A stretch of DNA of 64,000 bases, from NCBI RefSeq assembly GCF_014203225.1, contig NZ_JACHIO010000016.1, forward strand, positions 95,041-159,040, in the 5' to 3' direction. The notes beneath the pieces are model-generated. The model saw only the letters and a list, made by a program, of their open reading frames with translations, made no database searches and was not told the origin of the DNA. A program made the translations under genes and the position numbers. Below are positions 1 through 8,555 of the stretch, piece after piece. How positions within the stretch are numbered: position 1 is the stretch's first letter; each line of letters opens with the position of its first letter. Origin of the DNA: Granulicella mallensis (GTDB lineage: Bacteria > Acidobacteriota > Terriglobia > Terriglobales > Acidobacteriaceae).

Positions 1-885
1 GACCTGGCGGGCAAGTTCGCGCGAGGGAGAGTCATTCTCGGCTCCCAGGGAGAGAATCTGCCGCTGCTGCTCGGGCGTCGCACTCGCCGGTACGCCCTCG
101 GAGAAGACGCGCACCGCGGTCTTGTCCTGCATGAGTTCGCCCGGAGTGGTGTCCCCACCGACGATATCGTTATTCAGCACGGCCACCAGCGGCCAACCCT
201 GGGCCTTCGCAAGTTGCGCCAGGTGCTTGGAGCCATTCAGCCCCTGCTCTTCCCCCGCAACTGCAACGAAGACGATGGTCCCCGGCAGCTTGAGCCTGGA
301 CAGCGCCCGGGCCGACTCGATCGACACGGCTACACCGCTGGCGTCATCGTTCGCTCCGGGGGCGGCGGAATGCGAGTCCATCACATCCGTCACGCGCGAG
401 TCGTAATGGCCGGTGACCAGGACCCAGGGCGCGGCCTTATCGGCGGACGTGCCCTTCAGGATCGCGTAGACATTCGTCAGCTTCGTCGGCTTCGGGATGC
501 GGGATTGCGGCCCATTGCCTCCCGGCTCCGTGAACTCGTCACGCTTGACCTCGAGGCATCCGCCGCACTGCGCGGAGATGGAGCGAAACTCCGATTCGAT
601 CCAGTCCGCCGCCACGTTGATCCCCTGCCCCGCCGGCAGATCGGTATCCATGCTGGAGAGGGTGCTGCGCGTACCGAAGCTGACCAGCTTCGCGATGTCC
701 GTCTGAACATGGGCCGGGGAGATGCCGGCAAGCGCGGCGGCGATGGCCGGATCGGCCGAAGGAGCTCCGACTGGGGTTCCAGTGGCCATTGTCTGGCCCC
801 CTGTCTGGCCCCCTGTCTGGGCCCCGCAAACGACGGTTGTGGCCATGCCAAAAAGCATGCCTCCGATGCCTAACATCCGGTTCAT
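1..885 (-). CDS. Secreted M28-family zinc peptidase, 3' end outside window
   Basis: The visible N-terminal 295 residues begin with a hydrophobic leader (MNRMLGIGGMLFG...) and a short Gly-Gln-Thr tandem segment, encoded by a 12-base repeat near 788-822. The peptidase core shows the family's metal-ligand motifs: TGHYDSR (His), GANDDASG (Asp) and AGEEQGLNGS (catalytic Glu plus Glu ligand). M28 enzymes are co-catalytic di-zinc aminopeptidases or carboxypeptidases. With an export signal, this one probably digests peptides in the periplasm or outside the cell. The last ligand (a C-terminal His) would lie beyond base 1 and cannot be checked. The start ATG at 885 was chosen because the leader follows it directly. 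It is divergent from the LysW-like gene, so the promoters of both lie in 886-1040. Confidence 0.85.
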   Translation of the reverse strand, partial: MNRMLGIGGMLFGMATTVVCGAQTGGQTGGQTMATGTPVGAPSADPAIAAALAGISPAHVQTDIAKLVSFGTRSTLSSMDTDLPAGQGINVAADWIESEFRSISAQCGGCLEVKRDEFTEPGGNGPQSRIPKPTKLTNVYAILKGTSADKAAPWVLVTGHYDSRVTDVMDSHSAAPGANDDASGVAVSIESARALSRLKLPGTIVFVAVAGEEQGLNGSKHLAQLAKAQGWPLVAVLNNDIVGGDTTPGELMQDKTAVRVFSEGVPASATPEQQRQILSLGAENDSPSRELARQV

Positions 886-1040
886 TCGTAATCTCCGTCT
901 CATCTTCCAGCCAGCCGTCCACACTAAGGTGTTGACGAGCCGCAAGCGTCCCGCTAGAACTAGTGAAAGCTGCTTTGGCAGCCGCTGGCTCCATCGTACA
1001 AGGCGAAGGCGGCTCGAAACTATGGCAGGGGGAGAGGTTT

Positions 1041-1247
1041 ATGTCAGTCGTATGCCCAGAATGCGACAATCCGCTCGATATCGACGCGGAAGATGTCGAA
1101 GAAGGTGAGATCATCCAGTGTGATGAGTGCGGCACCGATCTAGAGGTCGTCTCAAGCGATCCACTGGAGATTGCGCCAGTGGACGAGGAAGGTTATGACG
1201 ATGAGGATGATCTGCACGGTGATGATAACGAGGATGAGGATGAGTAA
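1041..1247 (+). CDS. LysW-like zinc-ribbon amino-group carrier protein
   Basis: A 68-residue, very acidic protein. Cys5-x2-Cys8 and Cys27-x2-Cys30 form a zinc ribbon. The stretch [18 protein letters not shown] and the following DPLEIAP match the core of LysW, the carrier to which 2-aminoadipate or glutamate is attached during Thermus/archaeal lysine or arginine synthesis. True LysW ends EDWGE and is modified on its terminal Glu. This protein ends in Glu after a long Asp/Glu tail (NEDEDE), so a usable terminal Glu is present but Trp-Gly is not. The start at 1041 follows a strong GGGGGAGAGG site. An upstream ATG at 963 would add an unrelated leader. No lysX, lysZ, lysY or lysJ gene is in the window, so carrier function is inferred from sequence alone. 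Confidence 0.7.
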   Translation: MSVVCPECDNPLDIDAEDVEEGEIIQCDECGTDLEVVSSDPLEIAPVDEEGYDDEDDLHGDDNEDEDE

Positions 1248-1653
1248 ACCCGGTGCCTGGCGCCGGGCGATTCTTCCACTCAGCCTCAAACGAAACAAGC
1301 TTGCTGTAGTCGGTCTCGCCATCGCGTTGGGCATCCTGCCAGCCGGTATGGCGCTTCGCGGCACCATGGCAGCAGCGCAACAGCACGGCCCTGTACAGAG
1401 GCTTGTAGAGGGCAAAGTCGAAACCAAGGACGGTGCGGGCGTCAAAGGTGCCATCGTGTACCTGAAGGACACCCGGACCCTTGCCATCAAGAGCTTCATC
1501 GCCGACGATGCTGGCAGCTTCCGCTTCGGACAGCTTTCGACCAGCACCGACTATGAGATTTGGGCGGAGCTCAACGGCAAAAAATCCAAGACCAAGAGCA
1601 TCAGCTCCTTCGACAACAAGAATTATTTCAACTTCACCTTGCTGATCGGTTGA
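1240..1653 (+). CDS. Secreted carboxypeptidase-regulatory-like domain protein
   Basis: A 137-residue protein whose ATG at 1240 overlaps the end of the LysW-like gene by 8 bases, so the two are probably translationally coupled. Residues about 15-45 form a membrane or signal segment ([17 protein letters not shown]). The rest is a single beta-sandwich domain: [20 protein letters not shown], then [27 protein letters not shown] and FNFTLLIG. This is the transthyretin-like/CarboxypepD_reg fold that acidobacteria often carry as free-standing exported proteins or as the plug-proximal domain of TonB receptors. No catalytic residues are expected. A second possible ATG lies at 1234. A hairpin follows the gene. 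Confidence 0.7.
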   Translation: MSKPGAWRRAILPLSLKRNKLAVVGLAIALGILPAGMALRGTMAAAQQHGPVQRLVEGKVETKDGAGVKGAIVYLKDTRTLAIKSFIADDAGSFRFGQLSTSTDYEIWAELNGKKSKTKSISSFDNKNYFNFTLLIG

Positions 1654-1665
1654 AGCCTACACGTT

Positions 1666-1689
1666 GCCATCCGGCCTGTGCCGGATGGC
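1666..1689 (+). terminator. Hairpin terminator after the LysW-like operon
   Basis: A perfect 10-bp stem (GCCATCCGGC / GCCGGATGGC) with loop CTGT lies 13 bases after the stop codon at 1653. There is only a weak T-rich tail (GATTTT, further on). Confidence 0.5.
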
Positions 1690-1730
1690 CAGCGCTGTAG
1701 ATTTTCCTATAAAAGCGAAACTTAGGCGAA

Positions 1731-1736
1731 TATAAT
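1731..1736 (+). promoter_or_regulatory. Possible -10 box for the Y-family polymerase gene
   Basis: A consensus TATAAT lies 16 bases before the ATG at 1752. No good -35 hexamer is seen at 17 bp spacing. If used, transcription would begin about 9 bases before the start codon, giving a nearly leaderless mRNA, which fits the absence of a clear ribosome site. Confidence 0.35.
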
Positions 1737-1751
1737 CGCGTAAGTGATCCT

Positions 1752-3074
1752 ATGGCTGATGCCGCCCATCCCGATCTCTTCAGCTTCCTGCATATCGACC
1801 TGAACTCCTTCTTCGCCTCGGTCGAGCAGCAACTGCATCCCGAATATCGCGGCAAACCTACGGCAGTGGTGCCCACCATGGCCGAGACCACCTGCTGCAT
1901 CGCTGCCAGTTACGAGGCCAAAGCACGCGGCGTCAAAACCGGGACGCGTGTCAGCGAGGCGAGGCGGCTCTGTCCGGATATCATCTTCGTCGACGGCGAC
2001 CATGCCGAATACTCCAGGTTCTCGCACGCCATTGCGGCTGCGGTCGAGGGGGTCTGCCCGGTCGCACATACGCCCTCCATCGACGAGATGGTCTGTCAGC
2101 TCATGGGCCGCGAGCGCCAGCCTCCCGCCGCCCGCCAGATCGCACTCGCCATCAAGCAGGCCATCAAGGACAACGTCGGCGAGACGCTGCGCTGCTCCAT
2201 CGGCATGGCGCCGAACCGCTATCTCGCCAAGATCGCCAGCGACATGCAGAAGCCCGACGGGCTCATCGGCCTGTTGCCTTCGCAACTGCCACGAGCCCTC
2301 GCGCACCTGCCGTTGCGCGACCTTCCCGGCGTCGGCGCGCGGACGGAGGCCCGGTTGAACGCTAAGGGCGTTCACACCATGCCGGAGCTGCTGGCGCTCG
2401 ACCGCAACGGCATGCACAAGCTCATGGACTCGGTGTGGGGAGACCGTATGTACCACTGGCTGCGCGGGCACGATACCGGCGACAACGGCGCGCCGGTCCC
2501 GAGCGAGCTCCAGAAGTCGCTCGGCCACTCCCACGTGCTCGCCCCCGAACATCGCTCGCAGGAAGGGGCCTGGGCCGTCGCCCACAAGCTGCTGCATAAA
2601 GGCGCCATGCGGCTGCGGATGGAGAAGTTCTACACCAGTTCCCTCTCGGTAACGATCAAGTACGCGCTCACACGCGAGGAGACCGCACGAGTCTCTAAGA
2701 CGAAGCAGCATACCAGCGGCATTCAGCACGCGGGCTGGGGCATGGAGGCGCGCTTTCGTCCCTGCCAGGACACCCTGTCTCTGCTGGAAGCTCTGCAGGG
2801 CTGCTGGAAGCAGCGGCCCCAGGAAGATCTGCACCAGAAGCCATTCTTCGTCGGTGTCACGATGCGCAACCTCATCCCCGAGGACGAGATGCAGACGATG
2901 CTCTTTGAAGAGCCGGGCAATCGCTCGCAGCTCTCAGCCACCATGGACAAGCTGAACCTGAAGTACGGCCACACCACCCTGCACTTCGCCGGCATGCTGG
3001 CAGCGAAAGATTCGGCACCCACGCGTATCGCGTTTACGCAGATTCCCGTGCAGTATGGAACCGACTGGATGTAA
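1752..3074 (+). CDS. dinB: Y-family (DinB/Pol IV-like) translesion DNA polymerase
   Basis: This 440-residue protein has the Y-family palm motifs. HIDLNSFFASVE (residues 14-25) supplies catalytic Asp16 and the steric-gate Phe21. SIDEM (109-113) supplies Asp111 and Glu112. The fingers carry ASYEAKARGVKTG, the thumb has the helix-hairpin-helix DLPGVGARTEARLNAKG, and a little-finger-like region follows. It would bypass damaged template bases at the cost of accuracy. No imuA- or lexA-type partner is adjacent, and the C-terminus does not end in an obvious clamp-binding peptide. The length exceeds E. coli Pol IV (351 aa). It is convergent with the RDD gene, with only two bases between the stop codons. 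It could belong to an acidobacterial sub-branch rather than strict DinB. Confidence 0.88.
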   Translation: MADAAHPDLFSFLHIDLNSFFASVEQQLHPEYRGKPTAVVPTMAETTCCIAASYEAKARGVKTGTRVSEARRLCPDIIFVDGDHAEYSRFSHAIAAAVEGVCPVAHTPSIDEMVCQLMGRERQPPAARQIALAIKQAIKDNVGETLRCSIGMAPNRYLAKIASDMQKPDGLIGLLPSQLPRALAHLPLRDLPGVGARTEARLNAKGVHTMPELLALDRNGMHKLMDSVWGDRMYHWLRGHDTGDNGAPVPSELQKSLGHSHVLAPEHRSQEGAWAVAHKLLHKGAMRLRMEKFYTSSLSVTIKYALTREETARVSKTKQHTSGIQHAGWGMEARFRPCQDTLSLLEALQGCWKQRPQEDLHQKPFFVGVTMRNLIPEDEMQTMLFEEPGNRSQLSATMDKLNLKYGHTTLHFAGMLAAKDSAPTRIAFTQIPVQYGTDWM

Positions 3075-3076
3075 CT

Positions 3077-3628
3077 CTACTTTTCGGGGTCGCCGGCAGG
3101 AGAAGACCATCGCGCCAGAGGCTTCCGCACGTACACCACAATCGTCTCGGCAATACGATCATGCACACACTGACGATTGCGGTTGATGTAGTACTGCACG
3201 AAGCCAAAGCCACCTTCAAGCAGCGAAGCACCATAGCCCAGGGCACGCTCGATCGACTGCCACCAGCCGACCTCTTTGTGCGTCAGCGACATCACCCGGA
3301 TCCCCATCAAATACTTGCCCGGGGTCTGCCCCTTGCCCAGCTTCAAAGCCACCCCAAAGTACAGCACAGACTCTGCCAGCTCCACAATCTTGTGCTCCCC
3401 CTCCATCATGAACCAGCCGAAGGTGCCTGCGGCAGCCTCATCGGAGCCGTGGTGTCTCAGAAAACCGAGCGGCGCCCGCAGGATGGCCACAATCAAAAAA
3501 TCGATGAGGAGCGCCCAGCCACGACGGCGAAAGCTCGCCAGCGGCAACCCATCGAGTTCATCCATCCGATGCGTCTCATGCGCACGGAAACTCCGCTTCT
3601 CGGTTAAGCGTTTCAGGTTTTTCAGCAT
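3077..3628 (-). CDS. RDD-family membrane protein
   Basis: A 183-residue protein with the RDD signature: Arg-rich ASFRRRGWALLIDFL at the first membrane segment, a second segment near VLYFGVALKLGKGQTPGKYLMGIRV, and a third near SLLEGGFGFVQYYINRNRQ ending in CVHDRIAETIVVY. RDD proteins are small multi-pass membrane proteins. Some act as ion antiporters, but most have unknown roles. The ATG at 3628 was preferred to an upstream GTG (3649); neither has a good ribosome site. It appears to be transcribed alone, converging on the polymerase gene. Confidence 0.75.
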   Translation of the reverse strand: MLKNLKRLTEKRSFRAHETHRMDELDGLPLASFRRRGWALLIDFLIVAILRAPLGFLRHHGSDEAAAGTFGWFMMEGEHKIVELAESVLYFGVALKLGKGQTPGKYLMGIRVMSLTHKEVGWWQSIERALGYGASLLEGGFGFVQYYINRNRQCVHDRIAETIVVYVRKPLARWSSPAGDPEK

Positions 3629-3797
3629 GCTATCTACTTTAGCCGACACTTAACCGGCTTACGTGACACTTTTCGTAAACGGCGACAATCTTGAAAAGAG
3701 CCACATGACAAACGTCACCTTGCTTTGCTGACGACACTCACTGCCTTTTGATCTCGCGCACTTCGATACTCAGTCCTGTAATCCCAAGGAGTGAGCG

Positions 3798-4775
3798 ATG
3801 AACGTCATGGCAGCATCCCCCGAAACCAGACAGGCTACCAACTCCCAAGACACCGTTGCTTCCCTGGGCAACATCACCAAGCGCTACAGCAACGGCGTAG
3901 TCGCGCTCGATGGACTATCCCTCTCCCTGCGGCGCGGCGAGATCGTCGCCCTGCTGGGACCGAACGGCGCAGGCAAGTCCACCGCCGTAAAGCTGATGAT
4001 GGGCCTCAGCACGCCGACAGCGGGAGACGTCCGCATCTTCGGCGCAGACCCTCGTAATGCTGCCGCGCGCATCCGCACCGGAGTGATGCTGCAGGTGGGC
4101 CGCGCCCCCGAGATGCTGCGCGTCCGTGAGCACCTCGCGATCTTTCGCGGCTACTACCCCAACCCGATGCCCTACGCCGAGATCGTCAAGGCCGCCGGTC
4201 TGGAAGGGATCGAGGCTCGCATGTTCGGGCAGCTCTCCGGCGGCCAGAAGCAGCGCGTGCTCTTCAGCATGGCGCTCGCGGGCGACCCCGACCTCATCTT
4301 CCTCGACGAGCCGACCGTTGGGCTCGACATCGAAGCCCGGCGCGGCATGTGGGCGCAGATTCGCGAGCTCGCGGCTCGCGGCAAGACCGTGCTGCTCACG
4401 ACGCACTACCTCGAAGAGGCCGACGCACTCGCGCACCGCATCGTGGTCATCAACAAGGGCCGTGTGGTGTGCGAAGGCACACCTGCCGAGGTGAAGTCGA
4501 TGGGCGCAGGCCTGTCCAGTCCGAACGACACGAGTCCTGGCGTAAATGGCGTAAAGATCATCCGCTGCGTGACTACGCTTACCAGCGAACATCTGCTCGC
4601 GATGCCCGGCGTCTCGGCTGTCGAACCGCATGGCACGCTCACACTCATCACCAGCACGCAGCCCGAGTCCACGCTGCGCGAGATGCTGGCGCTCGACCTG
4701 CAGCTTCACTCCCTCGAAGTACAAAGCCCCGCACTGGAAGACGCCTTCCTGGCCCTCACCGCAGACCCCTCCTAG
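3798..4775 (+). CDS. ABC transporter ATP-binding protein
   Basis: This 325-residue ATPase drives an ABC-2 type exporter. Walker A GPNGAGKST is at 54-62, signature LSGGQ at 146-150, Walker B LIFLDE at 166-171, and the H-loop is in TTHYLEEAD. Residues after about 230 form a C-terminal extension typical of drug or lantibiotic-type ABC-2 ATPases. The start at 3798 is set by AAGGAG six bases upstream. It is the first gene of an operon with the permease (4842), histidine kinase, response regulator and gluQ. The order ATPase-permease-kinase-regulator matches Bacillus subtilis yvfRSTU, which suggests export of a membrane-active compound sensed by the kinase. The substrate is unknown. Confidence 0.92.
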   Translation: MNVMAASPETRQATNSQDTVASLGNITKRYSNGVVALDGLSLSLRRGEIVALLGPNGAGKSTAVKLMMGLSTPTAGDVRIFGADPRNAAARIRTGVMLQVGRAPEMLRVREHLAIFRGYYPNPMPYAEIVKAAGLEGIEARMFGQLSGGQKQRVLFSMALAGDPDLIFLDEPTVGLDIEARRGMWAQIRELAARGKTVLLTTHYLEEADALAHRIVVINKGRVVCEGTPAEVKSMGAGLSSPNDTSPGVNGVKIIRCVTTLTSEHLLAMPGVSAVEPHGTLTLITSTQPESTLREMLALDLQLHSLEVQSPALEDAFLALTADPS

Positions 4776-4841
4776 CTCATCTCCTCAAAGCTCGACGCTC
4801 AAAACCAACCCCACGACAGCCAACGCCCCACGGAGAACACC

Positions 4842-5648
4842 ATGTCTACCACCACTCTTTCCGTTTCCACCATCCCCGCCAACGATCTCATGCGCAGTCT
4901 TCCTATCTTTGCCCGCGAGGCGCGCTTCGAGTTCGTCCGTCTGCTGCGCACACGCACCTTCTCCCTCTCCGTCATCGGCTTCCCGGTGATGTTCTACATC
5001 CTCTTCGGCCTGCTGATGAACCGGGGAGAGAGCCTGGGCGGAATCACCGTTGCCAAGTACATGCTGGGCGGTTACGCGGTCTTCGGCCTGGTCGGCGCTG
5101 CGCTCTTCGGGATCGGCGTGGGAATGGCCGGGGACTTCAGCGCCGGCTGGCTGGAGCTCAAACGCGCCAGCCCCATGCCCCCGTTGGCCTATCTGCTGGC
5201 CAAATGCTGCACTGCAATGGCCTTTGGAGCCATCATCGTCAGCCTGCTTACGGCGCTGGGCATCGTCTTCGGGCACGTCCACCTGACGCTCGACGAGTAC
5301 GCCCACATGATCGCCTTTAGCCTGGCCGGTGCTATCCCTTTCGCCAGCCTGGGCCTGGTCGTCGCCCTGATCGTGCCCTTCAACTCCGCACCCGGCATCG
5401 CCAACCTCATCTACCTGCCGATGAGCTTCTGCAGCGGCCTGTGGGTTCCCTTCCAACTCCTGCCGCACGCGGTGAAGGCGATTGCCCCCTTCCTGCCGAC
5501 GTATCATCTGGCGCAGCTCATGCTCGGCGCACTCGGCGCGCCCTCCTCCGGTACTGCCAACAGCCACTGGTCGAACCTCCTGGGTTTTACCCTGCTGATG
5601 CTCGGCATCGCGTGGATCGCCTTCCGCCGCAGGGAACAGAATGCATAG
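4842..5648 (+). CDS. ABC-2 type transporter permease
   Basis: A 268-residue integral membrane protein with about six membrane segments. The soluble N-terminus ends in FARFEFVRLLRTRTF-like sequence (EARFEFVRLLRTRTFSLSVI). It is followed by a hydrophobic FPVMFYILFGLL segment and a later conserved stretch, NLIYLPMSFCSGLWVPFQLLP, typical of the ABC2_membrane fold in which this loop precedes the last helix. It pairs with the ATPase 66 bases upstream. It probably exports an antimicrobial, lipid or other hydrophobic molecule; nothing in the sequence fixes the substrate. Confidence 0.9.
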   Translation: MSTTTLSVSTIPANDLMRSLPIFAREARFEFVRLLRTRTFSLSVIGFPVMFYILFGLLMNRGESLGGITVAKYMLGGYAVFGLVGAALFGIGVGMAGDFSAGWLELKRASPMPPLAYLLAKCCTAMAFGAIIVSLLTALGIVFGHVHLTLDEYAHMIAFSLAGAIPFASLGLVVALIVPFNSAPGIANLIYLPMSFCSGLWVPFQLLPHAVKAIAPFLPTYHLAQLMLGALGAPSSGTANSHWSNLLGFTLLMLGIAWIAFRRREQNA

Positions 5649-5690
5649 CTGGAATTTGCCGCCGCGCGGCGTAAACTTCAGAGGCACATC

Positions 5691-6788
5691 ATGATGAATG
5701 AGAAGTCCATCTCGGCACGGCAGAAACCTGCTTCGGCGTTGCTCTGGCTCTCGTATACTGCCTTCTTCTTCATACAGCCCGTGGTTGAACCAAGCCTGCG
5801 TCTGTGGCTCGGGACCCTTACCCTGTTCGTGGTCTTTCTCGTTGTCTTCTCCATCTACATACGCACCGACAGCGAGACATGGCGTCGCTGGATGATCGCG
5901 GCCACGTTCGCGATAGGGCTGGCGTCTTTTCCGTGGAACGGCGGTGCTTCAACTTTCTTTGTCTATACCGCTGCCTTTCTCCCCTTCAGCGTGGCGACGA
6001 CAGGATGGGTACTCACCTTCTTTTCCCTTGAGGCATTCAGCATCCTCGGTGAATCTTATTGGTTTCACCTTCACTGGCAGAATGCAGCCTTTGCAATCTT
6101 TCTTCTGCTGGTCATTGGCGCTGGCAATATCTTCTTCGCTGAGCAGAGACGTGCTGACTGCAAGCTGCGCATGGCCCACGAGGAGATCGAAGCACTGGCC
6201 GCCCTTGCCGAACGCGAGCGCATTGCACGCGACCTGCATGATGTTCTGGGTCATACTCTGAGCCTCATCGTCCTGAAAGCCGAACTGGCCGGAAGACTCG
6301 TCGAGCGCGATCCGCAACGCGCAGCCACAGAGATCGGCGACGTTGAACGCACGGCACGCACAGCTCTCGCCGAAGTGCGCGAGGCCATAGGGGGCTACCG
6401 CGCACGGGGACTGGCGGCTGAAATCGAGACGGCTCGCCGTACTCTCGATGCCGCCGAAGTTACGCTAACCGTTGAGAACGACATGGGCAACGCGAAGCTG
6501 ACCGCCGCCGAAGAGACCGTGCTCGCCCTGGCGTTGCGTGAGGCCGTCACCAACATCGTGCGTCATGCAAAGGCGAAGAACTGCCGCCTGCGTTTTGTCT
6601 CCGAGGGCGGAAGGAGGAAGCTCCTCGTTGAGGATGATGGAGAGCACGCACTGGTTCGCGAAGGCAATGGTCTGCGCGGCATGCGCGAGCGCATAGAAGC
6701 GCTGGGAGGCAGTCTGCGCCTGGAACGCGAACGCGGCACACGGTTGTTTATCGAGCTTCCATTGCGCGCTGAGGGTGTGGTCTCGTGA
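5691..6788 (+). CDS. DesK-like sensor histidine kinase (HisKA_3)
   Basis: A 365-residue kinase. Four to five hydrophobic segments fill residues 15-150, with no large external domain, so it probably senses a membrane or transporter state. The phosphoacceptor box is ERERIARDLHDVLGHTLS with His183. The ATPase domain has the N-box LREAVTNIVRHAKAKNC, a G1-like LLVEDDGE and the G2-like NGLRGMRERIEALGG. This architecture is that of Bacillus DesK/LiaS/YvfT. The ATG at 5691 follows GAGGCAC; a second ATG is the next codon. The stop overlaps the response-regulator start (GTGA at 6785), so the two are translationally coupled. Confidence 0.9.
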   Translation: MMNEKSISARQKPASALLWLSYTAFFFIQPVVEPSLRLWLGTLTLFVVFLVVFSIYIRTDSETWRRWMIAATFAIGLASFPWNGGASTFFVYTAAFLPFSVATTGWVLTFFSLEAFSILGESYWFHLHWQNAAFAIFLLLVIGAGNIFFAEQRRADCKLRMAHEEIEALAALAERERIARDLHDVLGHTLSLIVLKAELAGRLVERDPQRAATEIGDVERTARTALAEVREAIGGYRARGLAAEIETARRTLDAAEVTLTVENDMGNAKLTAAEETVLALALREAVTNIVRHAKAKNCRLRFVSEGGRRKLLVEDDGEHALVREGNGLRGMRERIEALGGSLRLERERGTRLFIELPLRAEGVVS

Positions 6789-7408
6789 GCGTAGCGGCTA
6801 AAAAAATACGGGTCCTGCTCGCCGAAGACCAGACCATGCTGCGCGGCGCGCTCGCCGCCCTGCTCGAGCTCGAATCCGATATCTGCGTGATTGCCCAGGC
6901 AGCCAATGGCCGCGAGGCCCAGCGACTCGCGCGCGAGTTCACACCCGACGTGGTCGTCACCGATATCGAGATGCCCGAGATGACGGGACTCGAGTTCGCC
7001 GCCGCGTTGAAGGAGAGCGAGTCGAAGTCGAGAGTCATCATCCTGACCACCTTCGCGCGGCCCGGCTATCTGCGCCGCGCACTCGATGCCGGAGCCCGCG
7101 GCTATCTGCTGAAAGAGCGTCCCGCGAGCGAACTTGCCGAAGCCATCCGCCGCGTTCACGCCGGGCTGCGCGCTGTCGACCCGGCACTGGCCGCCGAGGC
7201 CTGGAGCGCGGACGAAGATCCACTCAGCGAGCGCGAACGCCGCATCCTGCAACGCGCCGGCGACGGCCGCTCCTCTGCCGAGATCGCCGCCGAACTGCGG
7301 CTCTCGGAAGGCACTGTGCGCAACTATCTCTCCGAAGCCATCGCCAAACTCGGTGCGGCAAACCGTGTGGACGCCGCTAGAATTGCGCGGTCGCGAGGCT
7401 GGTTGTAG
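6785..7408 (+). CDS. LuxR/NarL-type response regulator
   Basis: This 207-residue regulator starts with GTG overlapping the kinase stop. The receiver domain has the acidic pair in LLAEDQ, phosphoacceptor Asp60 (VVVTDIEMPEMTG), a Thr in ILTTF and a Lys in YLLKE. A NarL-type helix-turn-helix follows at about 147-205 (LSERERRIL, AELRLSEGTVRNYLSEAIAKL). It resembles DesR. It presumably controls its own operon, including the ABC exporter, once phosphorylated by the kinase. No direct-repeat operator was identified upstream of 3798. Confidence 0.92.
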   Translation: MSVAAKKIRVLLAEDQTMLRGALAALLELESDICVIAQAANGREAQRLAREFTPDVVVTDIEMPEMTGLEFAAALKESESKSRVIILTTFARPGYLRRALDAGARGYLLKERPASELAEAIRRVHAGLRAVDPALAAEAWSADEDPLSERERRILQRAGDGRSSAEIAAELRLSEGTVRNYLSEAIAKLGAANRVDAARIARSRGWL

Positions 7409-7410
7409 CC

Positions 7411-8229
7411 ATGGCCCCGCAGTACATTGGCCGCCTCGCGCCTTCACCCACGGGCCTGCTGCACCTGGGCCACGCACGCACCTTCTGGATCGCCTATGAA
7501 CGTGCCCGCGCCGCCAACGGCCAGCTCTGGCTGCGCGACGAAGACCTCGACCCGCAACGCTCGCGCGCAGACTTCGCGGCAGCGATGCGCGAAGACCTGC
7601 ATTGGCTCGGCATCGCCTGGGACGCGGAGATGCGCCAGAGCGAACGCATCGCGCTTTACCGGGAGGCGATGGAGAAGCTGCTTCGCGAGGACTTCGTCTA
7701 TCCCTGCACCTGCAGCCGAAAGGATCTACAACAGGCCATCCAGGCCCCACACGAAGACAGCGAGGATGAACCGATCTACAACGGCCGCTGTCGATTTACC
7801 GCCATACCAAAGACAGCGCTCGCACCGAACACCAACTATCGCTTCCGCGTTCCCGACGGCGAAGCCCTTCGCTTCATCGACGCACACACCGGGCCGCAGA
7901 GCTTCCTCTCTGGTTGCGATGCGAATGCGGACTTTGGCGACTTTCTGGTTTGGCGCAAAGATGGCCTGCCCAGCTATCAGCTCGCGTGCGTGGTAGACGA
8001 TGCCGCGATGGGCATCACCGAGGTGGTGCGCGGGCGCGATCTGCTCAAGTCGACGGCGCGACAGATCCTGCTGCAACGCGCTCTCGGGTTCACAACTCCG
8101 GACTACTTCCACTGCGACCTGATGCGCGACGATACGGGCGTCCGTCTTGCCAAACGCCACGATGCTCTGAGCCTGCGCGCGATGCGCGAGGCTGGTTTGT
8201 CGCCGCAGGATGTACGTGAGCGCTTTTAG
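7411..8229 (+). CDS. gluQ: Glutamyl-Q tRNA(Asp) synthetase
   Basis: A 272-residue paralogue of the GluRS catalytic domain, without the anticodon-binding half, as expected for GluQRS. It activates glutamate and attaches it to queuosine-34 of tRNA-Asp. It has the HIGH-type motif APSPTGLLHLGHA near the start, RDEDLDPQRSR, a zinc site made by CTCS (about 96) and the Tyr/Cys of YNGRC, and a KMSKS-like RLAKRHDALSLR near the C-terminus. It begins two bases after the regulator stop, so it is cotranscribed with the exporter/two-component genes, though no functional link is apparent. Confidence 0.92.
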   Translation: MAPQYIGRLAPSPTGLLHLGHARTFWIAYERARAANGQLWLRDEDLDPQRSRADFAAAMREDLHWLGIAWDAEMRQSERIALYREAMEKLLREDFVYPCTCSRKDLQQAIQAPHEDSEDEPIYNGRCRFTAIPKTALAPNTNYRFRVPDGEALRFIDAHTGPQSFLSGCDANADFGDFLVWRKDGLPSYQLACVVDDAAMGITEVVRGRDLLKSTARQILLQRALGFTTPDYFHCDLMRDDTGVRLAKRHDALSLRAMREAGLSPQDVRERF

Positions 8230-8294
8230 GGGTATTTGGAGAAAGTGCGCCTACCTCGAGGCGAACCGCCTTTGCTGTTGCTGTTGCTTGTTCT

Positions 8295-8458
8295 TCGTCG
8301 TCATCCTGAGCCGTAGGCGAAGGACCCCCGAATCTGTGGTGGCACCAAGGCACAGGTGAAGACTACGAGATCGTGCTCGAACGCTCTTGGTGGGTACGTC
8401 CGTCTGTGGCAGCACCAATGCGGGGGTCCTTCGCGTACCGCTCAGGATGACGGCGAAA
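8295..8458. repeat. Palindromic repeat family A, copy 1
   Basis: The 326-base gap 8230-8555 is mainly this element. Arms of about 50 bases (8295-8347 and 8406-8458) are inverted copies built around CGTCATCCTGAG and GAAGGACCCCCG. A copy with the same arms lies at 13455-13600. No gene is supported in the gap. Confidence 0.8.
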
Positions 8459-8555
8459 GACAGACAACGACAAAACTCCCGCCACTCTTCCCATTCTGAC
8501 CCCAACCACCCACCTCTTCCCCCGAAACTGCATCTCACCCGGAGTGAGGTGAGAC

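Noticed and set aside
1731..1736. LexA-controlled promoter of the Y-family polymerase
   Set aside because: A TATAAT is present, but no palindromic SOS-type box was seen around it, so damage control is not claimed.
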